Source of the DNA: Spirochaetota bacterium
GTDB taxonomy: Bacteria > Spirochaetota > Spirochaetia > Treponematales > Rectinemataceae
Direction: 5' to 3'
DNA length: 64,000 nt
Assembly: GCA_022711355.1 (NCBI GenBank)
Contig: JAKLFE010000006.1
Coordinates: 1-64,000 of the forward strand
In this document: positions 13,750-22,238 of the stretch, piece after piece
Position numbering within the stretch: the first letter of the stretch is position 1
How the letters are laid out: every line of letters begins with the position of its first letter
Notes under the pieces: model-generated
The model's input: the letters and a program-made list of their open reading frames with translations, nothing else
Database searches by the model: none
Told to the model about the DNA's origin: nothing
Made by a program: the position numbers and the translations under genes

Positions 13750-14784
13750 TCAGAGGACCGCGGTGATCTTGGTTCCCCAGCGGAATTTGCCGATCTCGAC
13801 CCCCCGGGCCTCGGCCAGGGCGTTGGCGAAGAGCTGCACCGCGCCGATATCCACGAGGGGCGTGAAGGCCTCCTCGACCCGGGGGTACTCGACCACGAGG
13901 ACCTTGGGATCGGAGAAGGAGGGGCGCCGGTCCGTGATGAACACGACCTTGCCGCCCCGGGCCGCGATATCCCTGGCCATCCGCTCGTTCGTCCCGTAGG
14001 CCGCGCCGTCGGGCGCGAGCATGAGGGCGCCGAAGCCCGGCTCCACCATCTCGAAGGGGCCGTGCCGGAATTCGTTCGTGTCCAGGCCGAAGGCCGGGTG
14101 CTTCGCGAGCTCGCTGTTGAACAGGGCCCCGGCGTGGACCGTGGCCAGCGAGTGCCCCTTGCCGAGCACGCAGACGAAGTGCGGCTCGGGGAGGAAGTCC
14201 CCCATGCGGCGGCCGAGCGCCTCGTGGTCGGCGAGGAAGGCTTCGAGGGCCTGCGCCGCCCCGGCGGCTCCGGCGAGGAAGCGCTCGCCGGAGCCTCCGG
14301 CGATCCCCCGCGCGAGGAGCCCGGCGAGCGTCCAGGACGAGAGGTAGGTGCGGGTCGAGACGGCCTCCTCGGCCGCGACCTTGAGGACGAAGGACGCGTC
14401 GGCGCGACGGCCGAGGGTGCTCGAGGGCACGTTGGTGATGCCGAAGACCCGGGTCTCCCGGGGGAGGGCCTCGCAGAGCCTAACGATCTCGCCGCTCTCG
14501 CCCGACTGGGACACGAGCACGACGAGGGTCCCCGCGTCGATCGAGGGGAGCTCGTAGTCGAGGAGCTGGCCCGCCGAGACGGTCCTGGCGGGCACGCCGC
14601 GCGAGTTCAGGTGCATGGCGGCGCCGATGCTGCAGTAGTTCGAGCTGCCCATGCCGGCGAAGAGCACGCGGTCGAAGCCGCGCCTGTCCGGCGCCTTGCC
14701 CGCGTAGCCCTCGGCCGCGTAGAAGGCCATGGCCGCCCGCAGGCTCGCGGGCTGCCCCAGTACGTCCTCGAGGTAACCGTTCAT
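13750..14784 (-). CDS. SIS-domain sugar-phosphate isomerase or deglycase (FrlB/AgaS/GlmS-like)
   Basis: 344 residues with two SIS domains. The first shows RVLFAGMGSSNYCS and VVLVSQSGESGEIVRL; the second HFVCVLGKGHS and ELAKHPAFGLDTNEFRHGPFEMVEPG. The ExxHGP pattern supplies catalytic residues in glucosamine-6-phosphate isomerase/deaminase and fructoselysine-6-phosphate deglycase (FrlB). Its start overlaps the stop of the PfkB kinase gene by 4 bp, so kinase then SIS enzyme probably act in sequence. Kinase + SIS + ABC importer + regulator is the composition of the frl operon for Amadori products, but an aminosugar pathway is equally possible. No gene symbol is given for that reason. Confidence 0.82.
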   Translation of the reverse strand: MNGYLEDVLGQPASLRAAMAFYAAEGYAGKAPDRRGFDRVLFAGMGSSNYCSIGAAMHLNSRGVPARTVSAGQLLDYELPSIDAGTLVVLVSQSGESGEIVRLCEALPRETRVFGITNVPSSTLGRRADASFVLKVAAEEAVSTRTYLSSWTLAGLLARGIAGGSGERFLAGAAGAAQALEAFLADHEALGRRMGDFLPEPHFVCVLGKGHSLATVHAGALFNSELAKHPAFGLDTNEFRHGPFEMVEPGFGALMLAPDGAAYGTNERMARDIAARGGKVVFITDRRPSFSDPKVLVVEYPRVEEAFTPLVDIGAVQLFANALAEARGVEIGKFRWGTKITAVL

Positions 14785-15932
14785 GCTCGTCGCTCCCTTC
14801 CGCCAGCCGCTTCACTCAGATAGGCCCCGAGCTCGTCGAAGGACGCGCAGCGGCCCTTGGATACGTAGTACGCCGCGGCGGCGTTGCCCACGCGGAGCGA
14901 GTCCTCGAGGCCGAGGCCGAGGGCCGCTGAGGCGAGGAAGCCGCCGTTGAAGTTGTCGCCGCCGCCCGTGGTCAGGACCGGGTGCGGGACGAAGATGCCC
15001 TCGATCTCCGCGCTGCCGCCGCGGTCGACGCCGACGGCGGACGAGACGGCGTGGACCTGGAGGAGATCGATACCGAGGCGCTCGTAGATCGACTCGCAGC
15101 CGCCGCGCAGGGCTCCGCCGCCCTTTTCGAGCGCGAGGTAGCGGCGCACGATGAGCGCCTCCTTCTCGTTGAGGCAGAGCGCCACGCGCGAGCGCTTCCC
15201 GATGGCGCGCATCGCGTCCACGAGCCGCTCGAAGTCCTCGCCGCTCCTGGCCGAGGGGTCGGCGATGTCGAAGGCCACCAGCTTCCGACGGAGCGTGTCC
15301 GCCGGTATCTCCGGCAGGACCTCGGCGACGATCCCCTCGAGGATCGAGTCGAGCCCGTGCATCGAGCTCCAGTTCACCACGCCGACGAGGTCGCTCTCGG
15401 CGAACCACCGGACGAAGGAATCGAGGCCGACCGACTCCTTCACGAGGCGCCAGTCGATGGAGTCCAGGCCGGGCGCGTTGCCGAACATCAGCTTGCCGTC
15501 GAGGAACTCGAAGGCGTGGGTGAAGCCGGGCTCGGCAATCGTCATGGGGCGGCAGCCCGCGGGCAGGCCCGCGAACAGGGGGTGGAGCTCGGGCAGGCCC
15601 ATGGCGCCGACGCAGACGACCGATGCCCCGAGGGAGGCGAGGCCGCAGGAGAGGAGGGGGCCGTTGCCGCCGATCCTCGCGCCGCTCGAGACGATCCGCA
15701 TGTCGGCGCTCTTGCCGGCCGCCGCCTCGATATGGCCGGCGAACTCGGAGATGGTCGCGAAGAACTCCGGCTCCCGGCCCGGCGAGGCGGCGCGCACGAC
15801 CCGCACCACGTCGTCGACGTAGCCGTCGAAGCCGACGAGGCATCGCGGGAGCCCGGCCCCGAGCCTCGCCGCCGCCAGCCTCTCCGCGAGGCCCGCGCCC
15901 CAACCAGGCGCCTGTTCGCCCATCGCCCCCAT
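14781..15932 (-). CDS. PfkB-family carbohydrate kinase
   Basis: 383 residues, longer than most PfkB kinases (~300). The C-terminal PfkB signature LTTGGGDNFNGGFLASAALG supplies the anion hole and the catalytic Asp (GGGDNFNGG). The N-terminal half shows GARIGGNGPLLSCGLASLG, the usual substrate-side glycine motif. It should phosphorylate an imported sugar or sugar derivative. It starts one base after the ROK gene stop (tag-g-ATG), and a second in-frame ATG lies 9 bp downstream, so the exact start is uncertain. It overlaps the SIS gene and is part of the same operon. Confidence 0.88.
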   Translation of the reverse strand: MGAMGEQAPGWGAGLAERLAAARLGAGLPRCLVGFDGYVDDVVRVVRAASPGREPEFFATISEFAGHIEAAAGKSADMRIVSSGARIGGNGPLLSCGLASLGASVVCVGAMGLPELHPLFAGLPAGCRPMTIAEPGFTHAFEFLDGKLMFGNAPGLDSIDWRLVKESVGLDSFVRWFAESDLVGVVNWSSMHGLDSILEGIVAEVLPEIPADTLRRKLVAFDIADPSARSGEDFERLVDAMRAIGKRSRVALCLNEKEALIVRRYLALEKGGGALRGGCESIYERLGIDLLQVHAVSSAVGVDRGGSAEIEGIFVPHPVLTTGGGDNFNGGFLASAALGLGLEDSLRVGNAAAAYYVSKGRCASFDELGAYLSEAAGGRERRA

Positions 15933-15933
15933 C

Positions 15934-17109
15934 CTACGGCCGCCATTCCCCGAGCACGAGCTCGCCGCAGCCCGCGACGATCATGGCCCGGTAGTCCCTG
16001 TCCGCCGCGAGCGAGATCCGCCTCTCGGCCCTGGCCACGATCCGCCTGTCTATCTCGGCCATGGCGGCCGGCCTGAGCTCGTCGAAGAGCTCCGCGACGA
16101 GGCCCCCGACGTAGACCCTCTCGGGATCGAAGATGTTCACGAGGACCGAGACGAGCTCGCCGAGCAGCCGGCCGTTCTCCTCGACCACCGCCGCCGCCGC
16201 GGCCTCGCCCGAGCGGAGGGCGGCGATGAAGCCGGCCCAGTCCTCCCCCGGCCCGCCGGGAGGCCCGCCGGCCGCCTCGGCCCGCTTGCGCAGAAAGCCG
16301 GCTCGCGTGAGCTCCTGCTCCACGCAGCCTGAATTGCCGCAATAGCATCGGTAGCCGCGGCGGCCGAGGGGCAGGTGCTCGATCTCGCCGCCGAGGCCGC
16401 GGCTCCCGGCGACGAGGACGCCGCCGCTGATCACGCCGACGCCGAGCCCCTCGTCGATGAACAGGTATACGACGTCGCGGAGCCGGGGGCCCCCGGCGGC
16501 CGGCAGGGCGGCGGCGGTCACGAGGAGGTTGGACTCCTTCTCGACGCAGGCCGGCAGGCCGAAGCGCTCGGAGAGCATGGCCGCGAGAGGCCGGCCCTCG
16601 AACAGCGCGTTGGTGGAATTCACGACGAGGCCGCTCAAGCGGTTGAAGATGCCCGGCGCCGCCGCGCCGACCCCGATGACCGACGAGGCGCCGATGCCGA
16701 GTCTCCCGAGCAGCCCCTCCGTCGCCGAGCCGAGCGCGTCGATCGCGTCCTCGAGGGACTCGCCGCCGCCCGCCGCCACCCCGGCCGAGCCGACTGGCTC
16801 CCCGCGCAGGCTCACGACGGAGACCTCGAAGCGCGATGGGCGAAGCAGGTCCAGGGCGACCACGAAGCGGCTCGAGCCGCCCAGCGCCAGGATAAGGGAG
16901 GACCGCCCCCCCCCGGAGCTCTCGGAGCCCCGCTGCTCCAGGATGCCCTGCGCCACGAGCTCGTTGCAGATCGTCGACACGGTCGGGTAGCTCAGGTCGA
17001 GCTCGCGCGCCAGGTCGCGCTTCGTCGCGGTATCGCGCGCGCGGAGGTGGCAGATAATCTTCTTGCGGTTGAAGCTGCGCAGCTCTGCCGTGTTCTGTAT
17101 TTCGCTCAT
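15934..17109 (-). CDS. ROK-family transcriptional regulator
   Basis: 391 residues. The N-terminus is a winged helix-turn-helix (RDLARELDLSYPTVSTICNELVAQGILEQ); the rest is a ROK domain with GVGAAAPG, ENxx-like region, GEIEHLPLG and the zinc motif CYCGNSGC. In ROK sugar kinases a catalytic Asp follows Asn (NDxN); here the equivalent stretch reads EKESN, so kinase activity is unlikely. The protein should bind a sugar or sugar phosphate and control the operon it lies in. A palindrome near the operon promoter (20263-20279) is a candidate operator. Confidence 0.9.
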   Translation of the reverse strand: MSEIQNTAELRSFNRKKIICHLRARDTATKRDLARELDLSYPTVSTICNELVAQGILEQRGSESSGGGRSSLILALGGSSRFVVALDLLRPSRFEVSVVSLRGEPVGSAGVAAGGGESLEDAIDALGSATEGLLGRLGIGASSVIGVGAAAPGIFNRLSGLVVNSTNALFEGRPLAAMLSERFGLPACVEKESNLLVTAAALPAAGGPRLRDVVYLFIDEGLGVGVISGGVLVAGSRGLGGEIEHLPLGRRGYRCYCGNSGCVEQELTRAGFLRKRAEAAGGPPGGPGEDWAGFIAALRSGEAAAAAVVEENGRLLGELVSVLVNIFDPERVYVGGLVAELFDELRPAAMAEIDRRIVARAERRISLAADRDYRAMIVAGCGELVLGEWRP

Positions 17110-17148
17110 CGCGTCCAGCCTTCGGATCGGACGACGCCCCGTCCGGGA

Positions 17149-17994
17149 TCAGCCTTTCATTCCTGAGAAGACCATCGCGTTGATTATCTTCCTTTGCGCG
17201 CAAACATAGAAGAGGAGGATCGGGATCACGGACACCGCCGTGGCCGCCATCTGGAGGTGCCAGACGGGCGAGCCGTAGGCGTCCCGGAAGTTGTTGAGCG
17301 AGAGGGGCAGCGTGAACTTGTTCAGGTCGTTGATGAAGATGAGTGGCTGGAGGAAGGAATTCCACGCGTCCAGCGCCGTCAGGATCGCGGTCGCGCTGAT
17401 CGCCGGCGTCGCCAGGGGCAGGATGATGCGCGCGAAGGTCGACAGGCGGCCCAGGCCGTCGATCCGGGCGGCCTCCTCGAGCTCCTTGGGCATGGAGAGG
17501 AAGTACTGGCGCATGACGAAGGCGGAGAAGGCGCCCTGGGCGCCGAAGACGCCGAGGATGACGAGCGGGACGTGCGTGTCGATGAGCCGCCACTGCTTCA
17601 TCATGAAGAAATTGGGGATGATCGTGACCTCGGCCGGCATCATCATCGAGGAGAGGAGGACGAGGAAGAGCGCGGAGCGGCCGCGGAACCTCACCCGGGC
17701 GAAGGCGTAGCCCGAGAGCGAGGCCAGGAGGATCGTCGCGGCGGTGACGACGGCCGCGATGCAGAGGCTATTGAGGTAGTGCCGGGCGAAGGGCTGGTAG
17801 CTGAAGATCTCGGCGAAGTTGTCCCAGCGGCATTTCGAGGGCAGGAGGGACAGCCGCCCGAAGACGTCGCCGGGCGACTTCACCGCGGAGGTGAGCATCC
17901 ACCAGAAGGGGAAGACGAAGGGGAGGCCCGCGACGGAGAGGGCCGCGACGGAGAGGCCCTTCCCGGCCGCGCGAAGCGCCTTGGCTCTGCTCAC
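17149..17994 (-). CDS. Sugar ABC transporter permease, MalG type
   Basis: 281 residues from a GTG start one base away from the stop of the preceding permease. FPFWWMLTSAVKSPGDVFGR after the first helix and the EAA loop EEAARIDGLGRLSTFARIILPL identify a MalG-type permease; DAWNSFLQPLIF is the conserved W-N segment. It pairs with the permease encoded just upstream. The C-terminal RKIINAMVFSGMKG is the usual ending of this family. Confidence 0.9.
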   Translation of the reverse strand: MSRAKALRAAGKGLSVAALSVAGLPFVFPFWWMLTSAVKSPGDVFGRLSLLPSKCRWDNFAEIFSYQPFARHYLNSLCIAAVVTAATILLASLSGYAFARVRFRGRSALFLVLLSSMMMPAEVTIIPNFFMMKQWRLIDTHVPLVILGVFGAQGAFSAFVMRQYFLSMPKELEEAARIDGLGRLSTFARIILPLATPAISATAILTALDAWNSFLQPLIFINDLNKFTLPLSLNNFRDAYGSPVWHLQMAATAVSVIPILLFYVCAQRKIINAMVFSGMKG

Positions 17995-17995
17995 C

Positions 17996-18892
17996 TTACT
18001 CCTCCTGGTAGCTCAGGCGCTTGCCCAGGCGCCACTGCGCGAAGGTCAGGCCGAGGACGATGGCGAAGAGGATGGTCGCCAGGGCGCTGGCGTAGCCCGT
18101 CCTGAAGACCTTGAAGCCCTGGAAGTAGATGTAGTACACGAGCACCATCGTCGCGTTGCTCGGCCCGCCCTGAGTCAGCAGCATGATGTGGTCAAAGACC
18201 TTGAGCGAGCCGATCATCGTGATGATGGAGATCATGATCGTCGTGGGCATGAGCAGGGGGAGCGTGAGCGTGCGGAAGCGCTGCGCCGCCGAGGCCCCGT
18301 CGATCCTCGCCGCCTCGTAGAGCTCGTGCGGCAGGTTGGTCACGGCCGCCAGGTAGATGACGATGTTCATGCCCAGGTTCTTGATGACCCGGGTCACGAT
18401 GACCGCGGCCATCGCCCCGGCGTCGTCGAGGAGCCAGTTCGGCCCCGCGATCCCGACCACGCCCAGGAGCTGGTTCACGACCCCCTGGTCGCCCTGGAGC
18501 AGGAACTTCCAGACGATCGCCCAGGCCGCCGCGGCCGTGACGACCGGCGCGAAGAACACCGTCCGGAAGAAGGAATTGACCCGGGACTCCCCCGCCAGGG
18601 CGAGGGAGAGGAGGAGCGAGGCCGCGACGTTGAGCGGCACGAGCCCGAGGGTGAAGACCAGCGTGTTCTTGAGCGACTTGAAGAAGAGCGGATCCCCGAG
18701 GAGGGCCCGGTAGTTCGCGAGGCCCGCGAAGGAGACCCTCCCCGTGAGGAGGTTCCTGCTCTGGAAGCCGTAGACGAAGACCATGACCAGGGGGCCGAGC
18801 ACGAAGAGGAGGAATCCGAGGAGCTGGGGGGCCACGCAGGCGTAGCCGAACAGCTCCTCGCGGATCGCGGATCGTCGCATCGTTCGTTTCAT
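17996..18892 (-). CDS. Sugar ABC transporter permease, MalF type
   Basis: 298 residues from ATG 18892, which has a GAGGA site about 8 bp upstream; the open frame extends further back but only with low-complexity residues. First helix YACVAPQLLGFLLFVLGPLVMVF, the EAA loop YEAARIDGASAAQRFRTLTLPLL and GGPSNATMVLVYYIYFQGF are standard for MalF-type sugar permeases. It lies 82 bp after the binding-protein gene in the same operon. Confidence 0.9.
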   Translation of the reverse strand: MKRTMRRSAIREELFGYACVAPQLLGFLLFVLGPLVMVFVYGFQSRNLLTGRVSFAGLANYRALLGDPLFFKSLKNTLVFTLGLVPLNVAASLLLSLALAGESRVNSFFRTVFFAPVVTAAAAWAIVWKFLLQGDQGVVNQLLGVVGIAGPNWLLDDAGAMAAVIVTRVIKNLGMNIVIYLAAVTNLPHELYEAARIDGASAAQRFRTLTLPLLMPTTIMISIITMIGSLKVFDHIMLLTQGGPSNATMVLVYYIYFQGFKVFRTGYASALATILFAIVLGLTFAQWRLGKRLSYQEE

Positions 18893-18974
18893 CGCTGTTC
18901 GTCCTCGCCGGCCGCGCGGCTTCTCGGAGGGCTGGGAGCGCCGCCGGGGCCCGGGCCCCGGCGGGCGCCCCGGA

Positions 18975-20225
18975 TCACTTGAGCAGGGGCGTGACGGCAC
19001 GGGCGGCCGCGGCCATGACGGACTTCACGTCGGCGTCGGGGCGCCAGAGCCTGTCGAAGCAGGCGCGGGCGGCGAGGTCGATCTCGGAGAAGTTCGGGTG
19101 GTTCGGGAGGATCTTGCCGACCTTGAGCGCGGCGCCGACCACGGAGGCCATGGCCTCGGGCGGGATGTTGGGATTCCCCTTCGTGAAGGACTCGGACTCG
19201 AGCACGGAGACGCGGGCGGGCGGGAAGAACCTGGTCATGACCGCCACGTTCTCCTTGCTCGTCATGAAGGCGGCGAAGTCGGCCGCGAGGGCGGCGTTCT
19301 TGCTGGCCTTGAAGGCGACGATGGCCGCCTGGCCGATGACCTGCGCGTCCCCGGCGGGCCCCTTGGGGAGCTTCGCGAGGCCCCACTGGAAGTCGGCGCC
19401 GACGAGCTTCGAGACGCGGCTGATCTGGCTCACGGTCATCGCGGCGTTGCCGGCGAAGAAGTCGGCCTGCTCCCCGGGCGGCACGACGCTCTTGTCCTTG
19501 TAGATCATCGCGTGGAGGAGGGTCACGGCCTTGACGGCCTCGGGCCGGTCGAGGGTGGAGACGCCCTTGCCGTTCCAGACCTCGCCGCCGTAGGCGCGGA
19601 TCATGGGGACGAGGGTGGCCCAGAGGTTGTCGCTGTAGCCGCTGCCGTCCATCGTCTGGAAGCCGTAGACGCCGGTCTTGGCCTTGACCGTCCTCGCCAG
19701 GTCGGCGAAGGCCTCCCAGGTCCACTGGCCCTTGGCCTCGAGCTCGGAGGGCGTCTTCGCGCCGGCGGCCGCGAGGAGCTTCTTGTTGTAGATGACCACC
19801 AGGGGCGAGGTGGAGAAGGGAAGCCCGTAGATCGCCGAGCCCTTGCGCCAGAGCTCGGTGGCCGAGGCGGAGAAGTCCTTGAGGTCGTAGGGGGCGGCGG
19901 CGGCCGTCAGGTCGGCCAGGTTGCCCGCGGCGACGAAGGCCGGGGCGTTGGCCTCGGAGATCCAGCCGGCGTCGGGCGGATTGGAGCCGGCGAGCTGGAG
20001 GACCAGCTTCTGGGGATAGTCGTCGTAGGGAATGGTGTCGAACTTCACGGTGACGCCGGGATGCGCGGCCGTATACTTCGCCGCGATGCCGTTGAGCATC
20101 TGGAGGTGGGCCTCGTTGCCGGTCCAGACCGTGAACCTGAGCTCGACGGGCGTTTTCGCGCCTCCCTGAGCGAACGCGGCCGTCGCCGCGCAGAGAGCCA
20201 GAAGAAGAATCAACACTCGTTTCAT
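18975..20225 (-). CDS. Sugar ABC transporter substrate-binding protein
   Basis: 416 residues from ATG 20225, with AAGGAG at 8 bp upstream. The signal peptide (MKRVLILLLALCAATAAFAQ) ends in an AFA-Q cleavage site and has no lipobox at the cleavage position, so it is probably secreted free into the periplasm. Mature motifs ELRFTVWTGNEAHLQML, YDDYPQKLVLQLAGSNPPDAGWI and IYGLPFSTSPLVVIYNKKLL are those of extracellular solute-binding family 1. It is the first gene of the seven-gene minus-strand operon. Its ligand is unknown; the downstream kinase and SIS enzyme favour an aminosugar or a sugar-amine adduct. Confidence 0.9.
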   Translation of the reverse strand: MKRVLILLLALCAATAAFAQGGAKTPVELRFTVWTGNEAHLQMLNGIAAKYTAAHPGVTVKFDTIPYDDYPQKLVLQLAGSNPPDAGWISEANAPAFVAAGNLADLTAAAAPYDLKDFSASATELWRKGSAIYGLPFSTSPLVVIYNKKLLAAAGAKTPSELEAKGQWTWEAFADLARTVKAKTGVYGFQTMDGSGYSDNLWATLVPMIRAYGGEVWNGKGVSTLDRPEAVKAVTLLHAMIYKDKSVVPPGEQADFFAGNAAMTVSQISRVSKLVGADFQWGLAKLPKGPAGDAQVIGQAAIVAFKASKNAALAADFAAFMTSKENVAVMTRFFPPARVSVLESESFTKGNPNIPPEAMASVVGAALKVGKILPNHPNFSEIDLAARACFDRLWRPDADVKSVMAAAARAVTPLLK

Positions 20226-20262
20226 GCCTGCTCCTTCCCCGAAGGGTCGCCGATTGAAGAGC

Positions 20263-20279
20263 GTCATAGTTATTATGAC
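20263..20279. promoter_or_regulatory. Palindromic operator candidate, GTCATA-N5-TATGAC
   Basis: A perfect 6-bp dyad with a 5-bp centre lies 9 bp downstream of the -10 box of the minus-strand sugar operon, where a repressor would cover the transcription start. The ROK regulator of the operon is the most likely ligand. Confidence 0.55.
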
Positions 20280-20287
20280 AGTTATAA

Positions 20288-20316
20288 TATGTATCATCAT
20301 ATTTACGTCCTGTCAA
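20288..20316 (-). promoter_or_regulatory. Promoter of the minus-strand sugar operon
   Basis: On the minus strand a consensus -35 TTGACA (20316-20311), a 17-bp spacer and a -10-like TACATA (20293-20288) lie in an AT-rich pocket unusual for this genome. The transcript would carry a 5' leader of about 55 nt including the operator palindrome and an AAGGAG site. Confidence 0.65.
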
Positions 20317-20374
20317 ACCCTAAAACAGCGAACCGGCAGAGTCCACCCGCTCGGGCCGCCGGCCGGCCCTGGAG

Positions 20375-20403
20375 TTGCGGCTCGGCGAAAAAGTAACTAT
20401 CAT
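20375..20403 (+). promoter_or_regulatory. Promoter of the small ORF/phosphatase genes
   Basis: TTGCGG (20375-20380), 17 bp, TATCAT (20398-20403), then 8 bases to the GTG at 20412. The close approach to the start codon matches the leaderless pattern of several other genes in the window. Confidence 0.45.
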
Positions 20404-20411
20404 CCATAACC

Positions 20412-20555
20412 GTGGATAGTTGCACGTACAAGCTCGATGGCGCTAAATTCCCCAGCCTCGAGGAGCTCGTCGAGGCCCTCTACCCCCTCTACGAGGACGA
20501 GATGACGATCGACGAGTTCCGCGCCTACGCCGAAGAGCGTGCGGAGAAGCAGTAG
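20412..20555 (+). CDS. Small acidic protein of unknown function (47 residues)
   Basis: The GTG-initiated frame encodes 47 residues, beginning MDSCTYKLDG and followed by two predicted helices (SLEELVEALYPLYEDEM and TIDEFRAYAEERAEKQ). It is acidic and not low-complexity, with codon use like its neighbours. It ends 3 bp before the ATG of the receiver/phosphatase gene (tag-gag-ATG), so the two are almost certainly co-translated. I do not recognise the family. A small binding partner or inhibitor of the phosphatase is a reasonable hypothesis from the arrangement alone. An in-frame stop at 20394 limits the 5' end. Confidence 0.6.
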   Translation: MDSCTYKLDGAKFPSLEELVEALYPLYEDEMTIDEFRAYAEERAEKQ

Positions 20556-20558
20556 GAG

Positions 20559-22238
20559 ATGGCAGGAGCCGACGAAGCCGGGAGCGTAGCCTCCTTCCGG
20601 GGAGCCCTCCGCTCCCGCCTCGACGGGCTCGTGGGCTACGCCGAGCTCCTCCGCGGGGACGCCGAGGAGGGAGGCCGGGCCGAGCTCGCCGGGGTCTTCG
20701 CCTCCATCGGGGCCTCGGCCCTCGCCCTCCGCGACCCCCTCCTCGGCGCCCTCGGCCCCGAGGAGGCCGCCGAGCCCGGCGCCGAGGGGGGCGGCTCCCC
20801 CCCCCGGATCCCGGAGGAATGGGCGGCGAGCGCCCGCGAGGCCTACGAGGTCCTCTACGAGCTCGTCGGCCTCGTCCAGGACGCCAAGGGACTCGCCGCC
20901 GGGACCGGGAGCCCGGGACTCGCCAAGGGCGTCTCCCGGCTGAGCGAGGCCGCGAACGCCGTCCTCGAGCTCGTCGAGTCCCTCGACGCGGCCGCCCCCG
21001 GGCAGGGCCGGGCGGCAGGCGCGGCCGGGCCCGGGCTCGCGGAGGGGAGGCTCGGCGGCGAGGAGCTCGCGCCCGCCCCGCGGCCCGGCCGCATCCTCGT
21101 CGTGGACGACGACCCCATCGACCGCGAGCTCCTGGCCCGCCACCTCGCCCGGCAGGGCCACGATATCCGGGTCGCCCCGGACGGGGAGACGGCCCTCGAG
21201 CTCCTCGGCTCCGAGGACTTCGACGTCATGATCCTCGACGTGATGATGCCGGGCATGCACGGCTACCAGCTCCTCGAGCTCGTGCGCCGCGAGGAGCGCC
21301 TGCGCGAGCTCCGGGTCATCGTGATCTCGGCCCTCGCCGACACCGAGAGCGTGGCCCGCTGCATCCAGCTCGGGGCCGAGGACTACCTGCCGCGGGAGTT
21401 CGAGCCCGTGGTCCTCAAGGCGAGGATCGAGTCCTGCCTCGAGCGCAAGCGCCTCGGGGAGGAGCGGGAGCTCTACGTCGCGGCCCTCCTCGAGGCCCAG
21501 GAGCGGCTCCGCGTCGAGCTGCGCCGCGGGGCCGCCTACGTGCGCAGCCTCCTGCCGCCCCGCCTCGACCTGCCCGGCATCCGCTCGGACTGGATGTTCA
21601 TCCCCTCGGCGGCCCTCGGCGGCGACGCCTTCGGCTACAACCGCGTCGGCGGGGGCAGGCTCGCCCTCTACCTCCTGGACGTCTCGGGCCACGGCATCGA
21701 GGCCGCCCTCTTCTCGGTCACCGTCCTCAACCTCCTCAAGGCCATGGCCCTGCCCGGGGCCGACTTCGCCGACCCCGCCTCGGTCCTCTCCCGGCTCAAC
21801 GAGTCCTTCCGCATGGAGGAGCAGAACAACCTCTACTTCACGGCCTGGTACGGGGTCTACGATCCCTCCGAGCGGCGCCTCGACTACGCGAGCGCCGGCA
21901 GCCCGCCGGCCGTCCTGGTCCTGCCGGGCGGCGGGGCGATCGAGCTCTCCTCCGGCGGCGCCATCGTCGGCATGGACCCGGAGACGCGGTACGCGAACCT
22001 GTCGAGCCCGGTGCCCCCGCGCTCGCGGCTCTACCTCTTCTCCGACGGGGCCTACGAGTTCCGCTCCCGCGCGGGGGGCATCCTCGGCCTCGAGCCCTTC
22101 GTAGGCCTCCTGTCCGCGCGGGCCGCGGCGGCCGAGGGCGAGCCGGCCCTGGACGGGATCCTCTCGGACGCCCAGGCCCTCGCCTCGGGCAAGCGCTTCG
22201 CCGACGACGTCTCGCTCGTGGAGTTCCTCTTTGACTAG
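20559..22238 (+). CDS. Receiver-PP2C (RsbU/SpoIIE) phosphatase with degenerate histidine-kinase helix
   Basis: 559 residues in three parts. Residues ~11-32 (SFRGALRSRLDGLVGYAELL) look like the phosphoacceptor helix of a histidine kinase but with Gly15 where His is expected. A receiver domain (about 178-300) has IDD-like ILVVDDDPIDRE, phosphoacceptor Asp227 in MILDVMMPGMHG, and a PRE in place of the usual KP motif. After a coiled coil, a PP2C domain shows GGDAFGYN, LDVSGHGIEAAL, YASAGSPPAVL and FSDGAYEF plus DDVSLVEF, the metal-binding Asp set of RsbU/SpoIIE phosphatases. It should dephosphorylate an anti-sigma-factor antagonist or similar target under receiver control. No STAS or anti-sigma gene is adjacent. 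Confidence 0.88.
   Translation: MAGADEAGSVASFRGALRSRLDGLVGYAELLRGDAEEGGRAELAGVFASIGASALALRDPLLGALGPEEAAEPGAEGGGSPPRIPEEWAASAREAYEVLYELVGLVQDAKGLAAGTGSPGLAKGVSRLSEAANAVLELVESLDAAAPGQGRAAGAAGPGLAEGRLGGEELAPAPRPGRILVVDDDPIDRELLARHLARQGHDIRVAPDGETALELLGSEDFDVMILDVMMPGMHGYQLLELVRREERLRELRVIVISALADTESVARCIQLGAEDYLPREFEPVVLKARIESCLERKRLGEERELYVAALLEAQERLRVELRRGAAYVRSLLPPRLDLPGIRSDWMFIPSAALGGDAFGYNRVGGGRLALYLLDVSGHGIEAALFSVTVLNLLKAMALPGADFADPASVLSRLNESFRMEEQNNLYFTAWYGVYDPSERRLDYASAGSPPAVLVLPGGGAIELSSGGAIVGMDPETRYANLSSPVPPRSRLYLFSDGAYEFRSRAGGILGLEPFVGLLSARAAAAEGEPALDGILSDAQALASGKRFADDVSLVEFLFD

Noticed and set aside
12351-20225. Naming the operon frl (fructoselysine utilisation)
   Set aside because: Gene content resembles frl, but the SIS and PfkB proteins cannot be told from aminosugar enzymes by eye, and the regulator is of a different family.
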